From an uncultured Lachnospiraceae bacterium (GTDB taxonomy: Bacteria; Bacillota; Clostridia; Lachnospirales; Lachnospiraceae): 41,689 nucleotides of DNA. The notes beneath the pieces are model-generated. The model was not told the origin of the DNA and searched no databases. It was given only the letters and a program-made list of their open reading frames with translations. Within the stretch, counting starts at the first letter, position 1; each line of letters begins with the position of its first letter. Of the stretch, positions 30,329 through 40,600 are shown piece after piece. The stretch is taken from NCBI GenBank assembly GCA_946407725.1, contig CAMJPM010000018.1:1-41689 (forward strand). The letters run 5' to 3'. Made by a program: the position numbers and the translations under genes.

Positions 30329-33220
30329 TTAATCCGATATTGCGGCACTGTCAGGCAGAACCGCCTCTCCTTTTATAATATTTTCCTTTTCGTCAAGATG
30401 GAAATAGTACTTGAATATTTCCCTGGTGACCTCTGCCGCATTTGAGGAGGTATAACCGTAGGCTATACGGGTGGCCACCGCTATCTCCGGGGTGTTATAG
30501 GGTGCAAAACCGATAAACAGAGCGTGATTTGGCCTTGTAGCTATCTGCTGGGCAGTTCCGGTCTTTCCTCCGGCTGTCATGGGAAAGCTTTCAAAGGCCC
30601 CGTAATGCTCCACGGCGCTTTTCATACCCTCATGAATAAGATTCCAGGTTGAGCTTGCCATGTTTATCTCATTTCTGACCCCGGGGCTGTAGTCGGTTAT
30701 CACGTTTCCGTTGGGATCCGTAAGCTTGTCCAATATGCTTAGATTATAGCATCTGCTCTCGTTGGCCACAGCATTTACATATCTTGCAAGTCCCACAGTT
30801 GTATAGGCATGGTTGCCCTGGCCGATGGCGGAACGGACCGCATCCTGATTCGAAACGTCCGGCTCCGATTCCGTGATCTCTATTCCGGATTTATCCGTAA
30901 GCCCGAAGAGATCCACATATTTTGTGAGACTCTTTAAGCCCTTGTCATTATCATACATTCCCCCTCTGGTGGCAAGCCGGTAGCCCACTTCATAGAAGAA
31001 ATAGTTGCAGGAATTCTGTATAGCCCCTACTATCTCAAGATTTCCGTGGGTTCCATGGGGATAGATCCAGCATTTCGGCGATGGTGTGATCTTATCATAG
31101 ACACCCTCACAGTCCACCTGCTCACCTATGTTTATTACCCCCTCTTCAAGCGCCGCAGCAGAGGAAATGGGCTTGAAGGTAGATCCGGGCGCAGTCTTCT
31201 GCTGGGTTGAAAAGTCGTACAGGGGCAGGGACTTGTCATTCTGCAGCGAGGCAAAATACATGGCATCAACTGTATTTGCAAGTTTACTGTTATCAAAGCT
31301 GGGATATGAAACACAGGCAAGGACTTCACCGGTATTCACGTTTGTCACCACCGAGGAGCCGGAACAGGGATCCAGAGCCAGATCCGCCGGGGTGATCTCC
31401 AGTGACTTTATCCTGTTTATCATAAACCTGTAGGGCGTTATCTCCCCGTTATCCAGGGCGCTTAAATTTCCCTCCGTATCAAAAAGCTTTGCCTGTTCAT
31501 AGAGCATGTGGCATATCTGTCTGCCGCTTATCTCATCCTTGCGGATCATGTATTTTATGATCTTCTTTGAGAATTCGTTGTCGTAGGTTAAAATGTCACA
31601 GATAATGTTTACGAGATTGTCATAAACCTCTTCTGACTCCATATACCTGTTTCCTGTTTCCATTTTAGTGGAATCTATCCAGCCCTCGGAAACCGCCTCA
31701 TTAAGATATTCCCTTAAAGAGCATTTCCCGTCCTTCCACTTTAAATACACCTCATTATTCTGGTCTATAAGATCCTTATTAAAGATATTCCTCCTGCCGG
31801 ACTGCAGCATCGAGACCACATAGGACTCATAGGACTGTTCCTCCCGGATGAGATCGTTGAAGGCCGTATCCCCTCCTTTAAGGCTGTTCCTTAAGCTTTC
31901 TATCACCTCTGTCTGTTTTGCAAGAAAAGCTGCATATACATCCTCTTCATTGGGTCCGGCGTTTTCACCCGCCATGTGTTCAACGGAAAGGAAATTGTTG
32001 TTAAAGAGAGCAAAATAGACATCATCTATGGGTATGGTGATCTCCGAGCTCTTTACTTTGTCATTGTCCGTGGCCTTTGCATCCACAATCTTTGAAATAA
32101 CGATACCCGCTATCTTCTGCTCAAGTATCCTGTAAACCGCGATCTGCAGATCGGAATCTATAGTCAGATACAGATCATTTCCAGCCACCGGATCCGTCTT
32201 GTCCCCGGTTTCGGTGACCCTTCCGAGATTGTCCACAAAAATGGTCTGCCGCCCTTTACGTCCCTGCAGCTTTCTCTCCATTACCTGCTCTATCCCGGCC
32301 TTTCCCACAAAATCGTTGAGTTCGTAATTATCCGCGTCGGAAGCTGCTTCCTTCCGGGACTGGGAATTGAGCTCGATAAGCTCTTCCTCGCTTATCTTTC
32401 CGGTATATCCCAGAATATGTGAAAAACTGGGGTCGTTGATATATTCCCGGACCGTATCCTCGGAGATATCCACACCCCTGAGCTCGCTTTTCATCTCCAT
32501 GACCTCCGCCACCGTCTTATCATTGACATTGGTGGCAACAGTGGTGGAAATATATTTCTGGTAGCTGTTTAAGCTTAAGTTGTATCTGATGGTAATGATC
32601 TTTAACAGCTCTTCCCTGGTAAACCCGGCTTCGGGGATAAAATCGTAGCTTCCGTCGGGCTTTTCCATATAAAGGCCGATACCGAACTTCTTATCTGAGC
32701 ACAGGTAGCTCACCACATCATTGGCTGTGGAATTTCTCTCCCTGGCTTTCAGGTCATCCACCGATGTGTGCCCGTAGAGATCCGCCAGAAACCTTATATG
32801 CCTTGTTCCCTCCAGTGAAAACATGAAGTTTCCGGACTGATCAAGTATCACCGGAAAGTCGTTGTTCAGTTTGTCTCCGTTACTCTCAATAATCTCAATA
32901 AGCTTAACTATGGTGTCATTGATCTCCATATTCTTTTTGGAGCCGGAATCGTAATTGTCCTCAATGATCACGGAATATGCCAGATTGTCCTTTGCGAGAA
33001 AGATCCCGTTTCTGTCATAAATGGAGCCCCTTGTGCTCTTGATGGTCTTCTCCCGCTCTATCTTCAGGGTGAAATTGTCAAGAAATTCCGCACCCTCTAT
33101 TATCTGCAGGTTAAACAGCCTTACAGTCAGTACGGAAAAGAGCACACAGACAATAAGGGCAAGAAAAAACAGCCTGGAGGTAACAATGCTTATGAATTTA
33201 TCCCTGATATGCTCAAACAA
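30329..33220 (-). CDS. pbp2: Class B penicillin-binding protein 2 (elongation transpeptidase) with a large insertion
   Basis: A 963-residue membrane-anchored transpeptidase that cross-links glycan made by RodA. Domains: membrane helix (about 16-40), pedestal with KSTRGSIYDRNGIFLA and GKAGIEQVMERKLQG, then the transpeptidase domain with the active-site STFK (Ser near 680), SCN (737-739) and KTGTAQ (886-891). Between TIDSDLQIAVYRILEQ (about 354-369) and SSVVTNVNTGEVLACVSYPSFD (about 622) lies a helical, charged stretch of about 240 residues; in E. coli PBP2 the same two blocks are only a few tens of residues apart. The start is TTG at 33220 with AAAGG upstream; no ATG is in a good position. Sits between mreD and rodA. 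Confidence 0.92.
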   Translation of the reverse strand: MFEHIRDKFISIVTSRLFFLALIVCVLFSVLTVRLFNLQIIEGAEFLDNFTLKIEREKTIKSTRGSIYDRNGIFLAKDNLAYSVIIEDNYDSGSKKNMEINDTIVKLIEIIESNGDKLNNDFPVILDQSGNFMFSLEGTRHIRFLADLYGHTSVDDLKARERNSTANDVVSYLCSDKKFGIGLYMEKPDGSYDFIPEAGFTREELLKIITIRYNLSLNSYQKYISTTVATNVNDKTVAEVMEMKSELRGVDISEDTVREYINDPSFSHILGYTGKISEEELIELNSQSRKEAASDADNYELNDFVGKAGIEQVMERKLQGRKGRQTIFVDNLGRVTETGDKTDPVAGNDLYLTIDSDLQIAVYRILEQKIAGIVISKIVDAKATDNDKVKSSEITIPIDDVYFALFNNNFLSVEHMAGENAGPNEEDVYAAFLAKQTEVIESLRNSLKGGDTAFNDLIREEQSYESYVVSMLQSGRRNIFNKDLIDQNNEVYLKWKDGKCSLREYLNEAVSEGWIDSTKMETGNRYMESEEVYDNLVNIICDILTYDNEFSKKIIKYMIRKDEISGRQICHMLYEQAKLFDTEGNLSALDNGEITPYRFMINRIKSLEITPADLALDPCSGSSVVTNVNTGEVLACVSYPSFDNSKLANTVDAMYFASLQNDKSLPLYDFSTQQKTAPGSTFKPISSAAALEEGVINIGEQVDCEGVYDKITPSPKCWIYPHGTHGNLEIVGAIQNSCNYFFYEVGYRLATRGGMYDNDKGLKSLTKYVDLFGLTDKSGIEITESEPDVSNQDAVRSAIGQGNHAYTTVGLARYVNAVANESRCYNLSILDKLTDPNGNVITDYSPGVRNEINMASSTWNLIHEGMKSAVEHYGAFESFPMTAGGKTGTAQQIATRPNHALFIGFAPYNTPEIAVATRIAYGYTSSNAAEVTREIFKYYFHLDEKENIIKGEAVLPDSAAISD

Positions 33221-33269
33221 TAGTTAAGTCCTTTTCTTAAGGCGGAAAAATCCTGTACAACTAAAAAAC

Positions 33270-33773
33270 TTATCCAGTTACATTGTCCTGCAGGGACTGC
33301 TCCAGAAACAGCAGGGGCCTGTAGAGGATAATGGTCAGAATAAGGGTATAAACCGTTTCCGGCAGTATTACACGCAGGATATAATAGCTCACATCCAACC
33401 TGGTACGGAGCAGAAACAGAAACACATAGGTTAAAAAGCCGTTAAGGGCGTTGCTCACCGTGATCAGTATCAGCGGAAGCTTCACATCCTCCGGGTAGAA
33501 AAGTCTGTTGAACATCCCGTTTACATACCCCGTCCAGACATAGAGAAGTATGTAAAACCCGATGATTCCGCCACCATAGAGTATATCTGTAAAGAGTCCC
33601 GCAAAAAAGCCTGTGAACATGCCGTCTTTTTTACCGCACATAAAGCCAGATACACTGGTCAGCATCAGAAGAAGGTTCGGAGCCACTCCACCCAGTGAAA
33701 TGGCCTTGATAAGGGTGCCCTGAAGGATGAAACAGATAAACACCAGCACTAATGTCACAGCCTTCCTTTTCAA
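33270..33773 (-). CDS. mreD: Rod shape-determining membrane protein MreD
   Basis: A 167-residue integral membrane protein with about five to six hydrophobic helices. It opens MKRKAVTLVLVFICFILQGTL and contains GKKDGMFTGFFAGLFTDILYGGGIIGFYILLYVWTGYVNGMFNR, the conserved MreD middle. It belongs to the elongasome that positions wall synthesis. The start overlaps the mreC stop as ATGA, and pbp2 follows 49 bases later. Confidence 0.9.
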   Translation of the reverse strand: MKRKAVTLVLVFICFILQGTLIKAISLGGVAPNLLLMLTSVSGFMCGKKDGMFTGFFAGLFTDILYGGGIIGFYILLYVWTGYVNGMFNRLFYPEDVKLPLILITVSNALNGFLTYVFLFLLRTRLDVSYYILRVILPETVYTLILTIILYRPLLFLEQSLQDNVTG

Positions 33774-34651
33774 ATGTCATCCTCCCCCGCATTATCCGTA
33801 ACCTTAAGCTTCTTTATCACCATTACTGTATTCAGATGGGCAAAATCCACAGCGGGAGTAAGGGTCCCTGATCTTGTAAGGTTATTGGGATCTGTTTCTA
33901 TTGAGCTGATATAGCCCACCGTCAGCTCAGGAAGATATTTATTGGAAATATTGGACGTGACTATCTCATCCCCTATAGCTGCCTTGGAATCGGGATTTGA
34001 AAGCTGTGAAAAACGGATAAACCCTGAGCTTAATAGCTTCAGATCGCCTGTGACCATAACGGTGTCCGAAGTGGAAAGCACCATTGAGCTTACATTGCTG
34101 GCATCATCAATAATGGATCTGACAGTGGAATAGTCAGGCCCAACCTCCGTAACAATGCCAACCAGCCCGTCGCCGGCTATGACATTCATATTCTTTTCTA
34201 TGCCGTCATTTTTCCCCTTATCAATAAGGAATACCGAAAACCAGTTTCCCGGGTCTTTTCCGATGACACGGGCCCCTGTTTTTTCATATTCCCTGAACCT
34301 GTCTTCAAGGTTGTAGAGGTCCCTCAGCTCCTGAAGCTCATATCTGTCGGCTATGAGCTGGTTCTTCTCCAGCGTAAGATCCTGGACCTGTTTCTTTAAT
34401 TCCTCGTTGTCCTTTAATACGGTTTTAAGGGCCTTCAGCTCATCTACCTTGCCGCTGAAGCGTATCCCTATGGAATTTAACCCCTTTTCCACCGGGATTA
34501 TCGTATACCCGGCCACATAAGAAAGGGGTGCGGATACCGCGTCGGTAAAAAACGAGAGCAGCATCAGCGCAATACAGAGCAGAGTGATGATAAGAAGGAT
34601 ATATCTGCCTGGCATAACGAATTTCTGACGTTTAACAGGTACTCTCGGCAT
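33770..34651 (-). CDS. mreC: Rod shape-determining protein MreC
   Basis: A 293-residue bitopic protein: short basic cytoplasmic tail, one membrane helix (about 14-35), a coiled coil (about 68-110, KALKTVLKDNEELKKQVQDLTLEKN), then the extracellular beta-barrel domains with the family phrases GARVIGKDPGNWFSVFLIDKGKNDGIEKNMNVIAGDGLVGIV and GDEIVTSNISNKYLPELTVGYIS. MreC scaffolds PBP2-RodA activity outside the membrane. It lies 10 bases after mreB and overlaps mreD by four bases. Confidence 0.94.
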   Translation of the reverse strand: MPRVPVKRQKFVMPGRYILLIITLLCIALMLLSFFTDAVSAPLSYVAGYTIIPVEKGLNSIGIRFSGKVDELKALKTVLKDNEELKKQVQDLTLEKNQLIADRYELQELRDLYNLEDRFREYEKTGARVIGKDPGNWFSVFLIDKGKNDGIEKNMNVIAGDGLVGIVTEVGPDYSTVRSIIDDASNVSSMVLSTSDTVMVTGDLKLLSSGFIRFSQLSNPDSKAAIGDEIVTSNISNKYLPELTVGYISSIETDPNNLTRSGTLTPAVDFAHLNTVMVIKKLKVTDNAGEDDI

Positions 34652-34661
34652 ACTTCACCTT

Positions 34662-35684
34662 TTACTTCGGGGACATTCCGTCTATCGCATAGGCAACAGA
34701 GCGGAAATTATCCTCCTTTATTACCCGGGACAGTCCCATAGCCACTGTGCTGACAGGATCATCAGCGAGGTTGACATTCAGGTTTGTACCCTTGTTTATC
34801 AGTTTTCCCAGATTACGTATGGATGAGCTGCCGCCGGTAAGGTATATGCCGTGGCGGTATATATCCGCCGCCAGTTCCGGAGGGGTGCGTTCCAGTATAA
34901 CCTTAATGTTGTCAATAAGAGTATTGATATTCTCATTAAGAGCGGTTTCAACAAGCTCCACCGGGATCTTTCTCTCCACAGGCAGCCCTGTCACTATATC
35001 CCTGCCGTAGACAATCGGATCAGAAGAATCGTCATGCCCGGGATCCGAAAGCTCGATCTTTACTTTTTCGGCGGTCTTTGTGCCTATTATCAGGTTGAAT
35101 TCCTTTCTCACCGCACTTATTATGGCTTCGTCAAACTTCCTGCCCCCGGTTTTTATGAGCTTTGACAACACTATGCCTCCCAGGGACAGTATTGAGATCT
35201 CCGTGGTGTCAAAACCGGAATTTACCACCAGCACACCCTGACTGGTCTTCACATCGATATTTAAGCCCAGCCCGTCCGCCACAGCCATGTCCACCATCAT
35301 GATCTTTTTTGCCTTTATGTTGGCATCGCTTACCAGGTCAAAAAAGGCCCTCTTTTCCACCTCTGTTATATCCTTGGGAACGGCAATATAGAAATCGGCA
35401 CCGTTGTACTTCGTACTTGAGGTGAGATCCGTCACAAAGCACTTGAGTACCGTCTGCATATCCTTTATATCAGCAATAACGCCGTTGCTTAAAGGAAAGG
35501 TGGTTCTGATATTTGAAGGCGCCTTTTCATACATATCATAGGCATCATCACCATAGGCCAAAAGCGTATTCTTGTTCTTTATGGCGATCATGTTCTTTTC
35601 CCGTATGATGGTGCCGTCCATGTTATTGTAGATCTTTATGTTTCCGGTACCAAGATCGATACCGAAAGCCGGTAAGTTTGACAT
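34662..35684 (-). CDS. mreB: Actin-like rod shape protein, MreB family
   Basis: About 340 residues from the ATG at 35684 (MSNLPAFGIDLGTGNIKIYN), chosen because AAAGGAGG lies about five bases upstream; the preceding ATG is too close, and the frame open to 35747 has no site. Actin-fold nucleotide motifs are visible: phosphate-1 GIDLGTGNIKIY, phosphate-2 GVLVVNSGFDTTEISIL, the KTGGRKFDEAI segment and the adenosine motif YLTGGSSSIRNLGKLI. It is diverged from textbook MreB: NSGFDTTEIS replaces the usual DIGGGTTEIA, although the mreB-mreC-mreD context is clear. It forms membrane filaments that guide wall synthesis. Confidence 0.9.
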   Translation of the reverse strand: MSNLPAFGIDLGTGNIKIYNNMDGTIIREKNMIAIKNKNTLLAYGDDAYDMYEKAPSNIRTTFPLSNGVIADIKDMQTVLKCFVTDLTSSTKYNGADFYIAVPKDITEVEKRAFFDLVSDANIKAKKIMMVDMAVADGLGLNIDVKTSQGVLVVNSGFDTTEISILSLGGIVLSKLIKTGGRKFDEAIISAVRKEFNLIIGTKTAEKVKIELSDPGHDDSSDPIVYGRDIVTGLPVERKIPVELVETALNENINTLIDNIKVILERTPPELAADIYRHGIYLTGGSSSIRNLGKLINKGTNLNVNLADDPVSTVAMGLSRVIKEDNFRSVAYAIDGMSPK

Positions 35685-35747
35685 CATTCCTCCTTTATTT
35701 CCCGGGCGTGATCCGTGCCGTATGCGTAAAACAACGTTTAAGGGCAC

Positions 35748-36449
35748 TTAAGCCTTCCATTTTTCATTATAAAGCTTTCTTAGACTGACATAGGTGCCGT
35801 CTCCGATTATTATGGAATCCGCAAAGCTCACCCCCAGCATATTTCCTGCCCTGATAAGCTTCAGTGCGCTTTCCATATCCTCCCTGCTGGGAGTCGGGTC
35901 CCCTCCCGGGTGATTATGCAGTATTATCACCTGGGAAGCATTGTTTTTAAGTGCATAGGAATAGAGCTCCTTCGGACTTATGAGCGAGCAGTCAGACAGT
36001 CCCACTGTGAGCATCCTCGATCCCAGATAATTTCCCTTTGAATCAAGGATCACCGCCACCACCACCTCTTGCTCAAGGTGCCTTAGATCCTCCATAAAGT
36101 ACGCGGCACATTCCTTCGGATCCGTAAAACGGGTCTTACCCTTTATCTTCGCTTTCCACAGCCGCTTTGAGTATTCGGCAAGGCATCTTAACAGTATGAC
36201 CTTTACCCTTCCCACACCTGGTATCCGCTTTAACTCACAGGGATCAATGCTCTCTATCCCCGCAATGGAGCCTTGTGTCCCCGACAGCTTTAATATCTGT
36301 CTTGCCATCTCCAGGGAATTCATCTCCTTTGAACCGCTCCGCAGTATCACTGCCAGTAATTCCGCATCCGTCAGATATTCCGGACCGAATTCCTCACATT
36401 TTTCATAGGGCTGTTCGCTAAAGGGTAATTCTTTGATTTTTTCTGCCAT
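35748..36449 (-). CDS. radC: RadC/JAB-domain protein
   Basis: A 233-residue protein with an N-terminal helix-hairpin-helix-type part (FGPEYLTDAELLAVILRSGS, and IDPCELKRIPGVGRVKVILL near 68-87) and a C-terminal MPN/JAB metal domain with the signature HNHPGGDPTPSREDM (His near 178 and 180, Asp near 191). The name comes from a historical link to DNA repair that has not held up well; the biochemical role is unsettled. In Firmicutes it commonly precedes mreBCD, as here. It is the first gene under the promoter at 36494-36522 and ends 63 bases before mreB. Confidence 0.92.
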   Translation of the reverse strand: MAEKIKELPFSEQPYEKCEEFGPEYLTDAELLAVILRSGSKEMNSLEMARQILKLSGTQGSIAGIESIDPCELKRIPGVGRVKVILLRCLAEYSKRLWKAKIKGKTRFTDPKECAAYFMEDLRHLEQEVVVAVILDSKGNYLGSRMLTVGLSDCSLISPKELYSYALKNNASQVIILHNHPGGDPTPSREDMESALKLIRAGNMLGVSFADSIIIGDGTYVSLRKLYNEKWKA

Positions 36450-36487
36450 TTTTGTCTCCGTTTCCGAAGATCCCCCAAAAAAACAGC

Positions 36488-36530
36488 AGTTTCATTTTAT
36501 CACATCCACGATTTTACTTCAAATGAAACT
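36488..36530 (-). promoter_or_regulatory. Promoter of the radC-mre-pbp2-rodA operon framed by a 10-bp inverted repeat
   Basis: Minus strand: -35 TTGAAG (36517-36522), 17-base spacer, -10 TAAAAT (36494-36499). Perfect inverted arms AGTTTCATTT (36488-36497) and AAATGAAACT (36521-36530) flank and partly cover both hexamers, as a repressor operator would. The leader to the radC ATG is about 40 bases. Confidence 0.7.
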
Positions 36531-36616
36531 ATTATTTTCCTGGCAGCTTTTCCTGGCAGCCTTCATCGAAAATTCAATGATCGCACCCGGCACGTGTCCT
36601 GTTGCCCTGCTTATTT

Positions 36617-37594
36617 TTACTCTTTACAGTCCAGCACCTCCAGCTTTGTCCATTCTGCTGCATCAGAATCTGAGATCCCGAGGAGCTCGTCTCTCTTGGC
36701 TGTGATCTCTTCTGTCATTTCTTCATCAAATACCAGGACATTTTCAGCCTGTTTCTGATAACCTGAGAGCGCTTCTTCAAAACCGGTGTCAAAAAAGCTT
36801 TTTGGTCCGAAGATCAGAAGCTTTGCCTTACTGCTTCCGTCAAATATATCTATCATTTTATCTGTGGCGTCAAAGTAGTAGTCGACAACCGGGAGATGCA
36901 TTCCGTGATGGATCCCAATTACTCCGTTTGCATAGACTGAAACATAATCACTCCACCCCGTTTCCAGTACACTGTTAATGAAAAGGCTCTCATCTTTTAT
37001 CCTTATTTGATAAACCGTTCCTCCCACCATTACATTCATTATTTCAACATACAGCGTGGGCTCGGAAGCATCTGAAACCGCAAAGTGGATTGCGTAGTTT
37101 CCGGTAATGTTTTCCGTCAATGTCTCGTTTTCACTGTCATATGTGTTTTCATCAAAAGAAGCCATCAAAAGATCCCAAAGAGATGCCCTGTCGCCGTTGT
37201 ATTCGGCGGTATCAAGCCCAAGAAGGAACTCCTTAAAGAGTCCTGCCGCTCCCGGATCCTTTAATCCCGATACCTCGAAATTATCATCAATTGTGATTTT
37301 GCTTTCTTCCGATAGTTCCGGCTCTTCAGGTTCCTCCTGCTTTTCCGGCTCTTCAGGTTCTTCAGTTTTTTCAGGTTCCTCCTGCTCTTCCGGTTCTTCA
37401 GGTTCTTCAGTTTTTTCAGGTTCTTCAGTTTTTTCAGGTATCTCCGTGATATCTGTCCCGGAGTTACTCTCAGACTTCTGGACAGCCGCAGCCTTATCTT
37501 CCGGAGGCGGCGTACTGCTCTCCATTTTACTGCAACCAACAAATCCCATAACCATAAGTGCCGCTGTTAATAATATAATGATCCTTCGCATCAC
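36617..37594 (-). CDS. Hypothetical lipoprotein with Glu/Pro-rich repeat linker
   Basis: A 325-residue predicted lipoprotein: MMRRIIILLTAALMVMGFVGCSK with the Cys near 21 as anchor. Residues about 50-105 are a low-complexity stalk of EEPEKTE-, EEPEEQ- and EEPEKQ-type units. The remainder (about 110-325) is a globular region I do not recognise (IHFAVSDASEPTLYVEIMNVMVGGTVYQIRI, YANGVIGIHHGMHLPVVDYYFDATDKMIDIFDG). The stalk would hold it away from the membrane within or beyond the wall. It starts 24 bases downstream of hsdR on the same strand, with AAAGGAT as ribosome site, so it may be co-transcribed with the restriction gene. Stalk repeat number may vary between strains. Confidence 0.75.
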   Translation of the reverse strand: MMRRIIILLTAALMVMGFVGCSKMESSTPPPEDKAAAVQKSESNSGTDITEIPEKTEEPEKTEEPEEPEEQEEPEKTEEPEEPEKQEEPEEPELSEESKITIDDNFEVSGLKDPGAAGLFKEFLLGLDTAEYNGDRASLWDLLMASFDENTYDSENETLTENITGNYAIHFAVSDASEPTLYVEIMNVMVGGTVYQIRIKDESLFINSVLETGWSDYVSVYANGVIGIHHGMHLPVVDYYFDATDKMIDIFDGSSKAKLLIFGPKSFFDTGFEEALSGYQKQAENVLVFDEEMTEEITAKRDELLGISDSDAAEWTKLEVLDCKE

Positions 37595-37618
37595 TTTTAT
37601 CCTTTCCCGGTTTACTAC

Positions 37619-40600
37619 TCAATAAGAGTCTTCCTGAAACGTATCCTTCCTTAACGGATAATGTAACCTTTCAGCATATGCCGTAAGCCGTTCTTCCATA
37701 TCATTATTATCCGTCCAAAGCTCGCACTGGATCATTACGGTTTCCATAGCATCTTCCATACCCTCCGGCGGATATTTATACTTTTTCAGCAGTTTTTTGA
37801 TCATCATACGCATCTTAGCCCGGGCAGCATCCCGTTTCTGCCAGTCAATAGTCTTATTCTTCCGAAGCGTTTCCGTCAGTTCTTTTGTTAACGCCACAAG
37901 CTCCGTGTTTTCATAGAAATCCTTTATTGCCTCCGGTTTTGTCAAGGCATCATAAAATGCCAGTTCCTCTTCAGAAAGACCCAGCTCATTTCCTGCTTTC
38001 TTGTTCTCCTGGATTTCACGCGCAAGTTTCATCAGTTCATCGATCACCTGCTGGTTTGTCAGCATCCCGTTCAGATACTGATTCATTATACGATGGATCA
38101 TATCACTGAATTTTTCTGATTTAACAACATTTGATCTTCGATAGACCGAAACCTGTTCCGCTATCAGCCTCTTCAGCAGTTCTACGGCGAGATTCTTCTG
38201 TTTCATCTTTGAAATCTCTTCAAGGAACTTCGGATCAAACAACGAAAACTCTTCCTTCACCCCATCAAACAGATTAATTACACCCTCACTTTTAATACTC
38301 TGTTTCAGAAGCTCATTTATCCGTTCATTCATTTCCTTAAGGGACAGCTTGCTCTTTCCGCCATCAACCAGTATACGGTTTGCCATAACCCTGACCGCTT
38401 CGAAGAATGCAGCCTCCATCCTTTCTGATTCAGATGTAAGGGATGAGCACAGGGATAATGCCTGATGAAGAAGAAATGCTTCCTTGATATAGTTCTTTAA
38501 TAGTTCTTCCTTATCAGGTGCAGCCACAAAGTTTACAGCTCCTGTGATAGCCTTTGCTCTGTCAAGGTCAGTTCCTTTCATAAAGCCTTCATAGTCATAT
38601 CCATGCAGAAGATCACGGCATACTTCCAGTTTTTCCTTGAATTTCGGATACGCAACCTTGGCAACATCTGTGTCGCCGTAATTCTTCTTATCCCTGGCAG
38701 TATAATCATTCATAGCCTGCTTCAGCGCCGTGGCTATACCAACATAATCAATTACAAGGCCTCCCTCTTTATCCTGAAATACACGGTTTACTCTTGCGAT
38801 AGCCTGCATCAGGTTATGTCCTGACATAGGCTTATATACATACATGGTGGCAAGGGAGGGAACATCAAATCCGGTAAGCCACATATCCACAACAATGACT
38901 ATCTTCAAAGGGCTGTCATTGTCCTTGAATTTCTTTGCCAGTTCATTCTTATGTGTCTTGTTTCCGATAATCGATCTCCACTCTTCCGGATCCTTATTGC
39001 TTTCTGTCATGACAACCGCAACCTTTTCAGTCCAGGAAGGCCGCAGTTCAAGAATCCTGTGATAAATATCCATAGCTATGCTTCTTGAATAAGCAACTAT
39101 CATTGCTTTTCCGGTAAGCAGATTAGCCCTGTAGTTTTCATAGTGATCCAGAATATCATTTACAAGGGACTCTATGGTCTGGGGATTACCAAGAATTGCT
39201 TCCATCTTCCCCAACATCTGTTTACTCTTCTGAATAACAGCCTCGTCTGCCTGATCGGTGGCTTCGACCATATCGTATTCCTGATCAATAAGCTTTATTG
39301 TCTCCTCATCCAGATTCAGCTTAACCACACGGCTCTCATAATAAACAGGTCTTGTCGCGCCATCTTCCACAGCCTGTGTCATATCATAAACATCAATATA
39401 ATCCCCGAACACTGCTCTTGTATTATGATCTTTGGAGGAAACCGGCGTTCCGGTAAATCCGATAAATGTTGCATTTGGAAGACAATCCCTGATAATCCTT
39501 GCCGTTCCGATTACTCTTTTGGCTTCTTTCTCCCCTTCTTCATTGGTTATCATCTTTATGCGTTCTGACAGCCCATACTGACTTCGATGGGCTTCGTCCG
39601 CCATAACGATTACGTTTCTTCTGTAAGAAAGCGCCGTAGCGGATTCTTCGAATTTCTGCATCGTGGTAAAAATGATGCCGTTAGCATTTCTGGAATTGAG
39701 CCAGCTCATCAGATGTTCCCTGTTCTTTGCGTGTTCCGGCTTCTGACGAAGGAAATCACTACAGCGCGCAAACTGGGAAAAGAGCTGGTCATCAAGGTCA
39801 TTTCTGTCTGTAATAACAACGATAGTAGGGCTGTCCAGCTCCTGCTGCAGCAGATGGGCATAGAATACCATAGAAAGGGATTTTCCGGATCCCTGGGTAT
39901 GCCAGAATACACCACCTTTTCCATCGCCTCCGTCAGCAGCCGCTCTTTTTGTACTTTCAATAGCCTTCCTTACGGCAAAGTATTGATGGTATCCAGCCAG
40001 AATTTTATAAGAGTTGATTCCCTCCACATTGAAGCAGATAAAATTCTTCAAAATATCCAAAAAACGCCCCCGCTCGAATATTCCTTCAAAGAAGGAATCG
40101 AACTGGGCAAACTTGGTATTTTCATAATCACCGTCCTTGGTTTTCCACTCCATATATCTGTCTTCCCCGGAAGTAATTGTTCCGGCTTTCGATACAGACA
40201 TATCACTCATGACACAGATAGCATTATAAGTGAACATTGATGGAATCTCCTGCATATAATTTCTGATCTGAAGGAATGCCTCCGATGCATCTGTCTCTTC
40301 TCTTGAAGGGGATTTCAATTCGATCAGAACCACCGGCAGACCGTTTAAGAACAACAGCATATCCGGACGCTTATTACTGTTCTCAATAAAAGTCCACTGA
40401 TTCGCCACCACAAAGGAATTATTATCAACATTTTCATAATCAGCTATATAGACGATATCTGATTTTGCTTCCCCTTTTTCATGGTAACTGACCTCAATAC
40501 CATTCTGCAGGTAATTCATGAAGACTGTATTCTTCTGAACAATTGTTCCGTTCTCAAAATTTTTCAGCTTATAGACAGCATCCTCTATGGCGGCCTCAGG

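Noticed and set aside
36535-36560. 13-base tandem duplication TTTTCCTGGCAGC
   Set aside because: A single duplicated 13-mer between two genes, with no extra copies, is too little to call an element.
37107-37625. Plus-strand Ser/Gly-rich open frame of 172 codons
   Set aside because: It is the antisense reading of the Glu/Pro repeat stalk of the minus-strand lipoprotein and has no ribosome site; the Ser/Gly pattern is a by-product of the repeat.
39587-40240. 217-codon plus-strand frame opposite hsdR
   Set aside because: hsdR has full motif support across this stretch; the opposite frame shows no recognisable domain or ribosome site.
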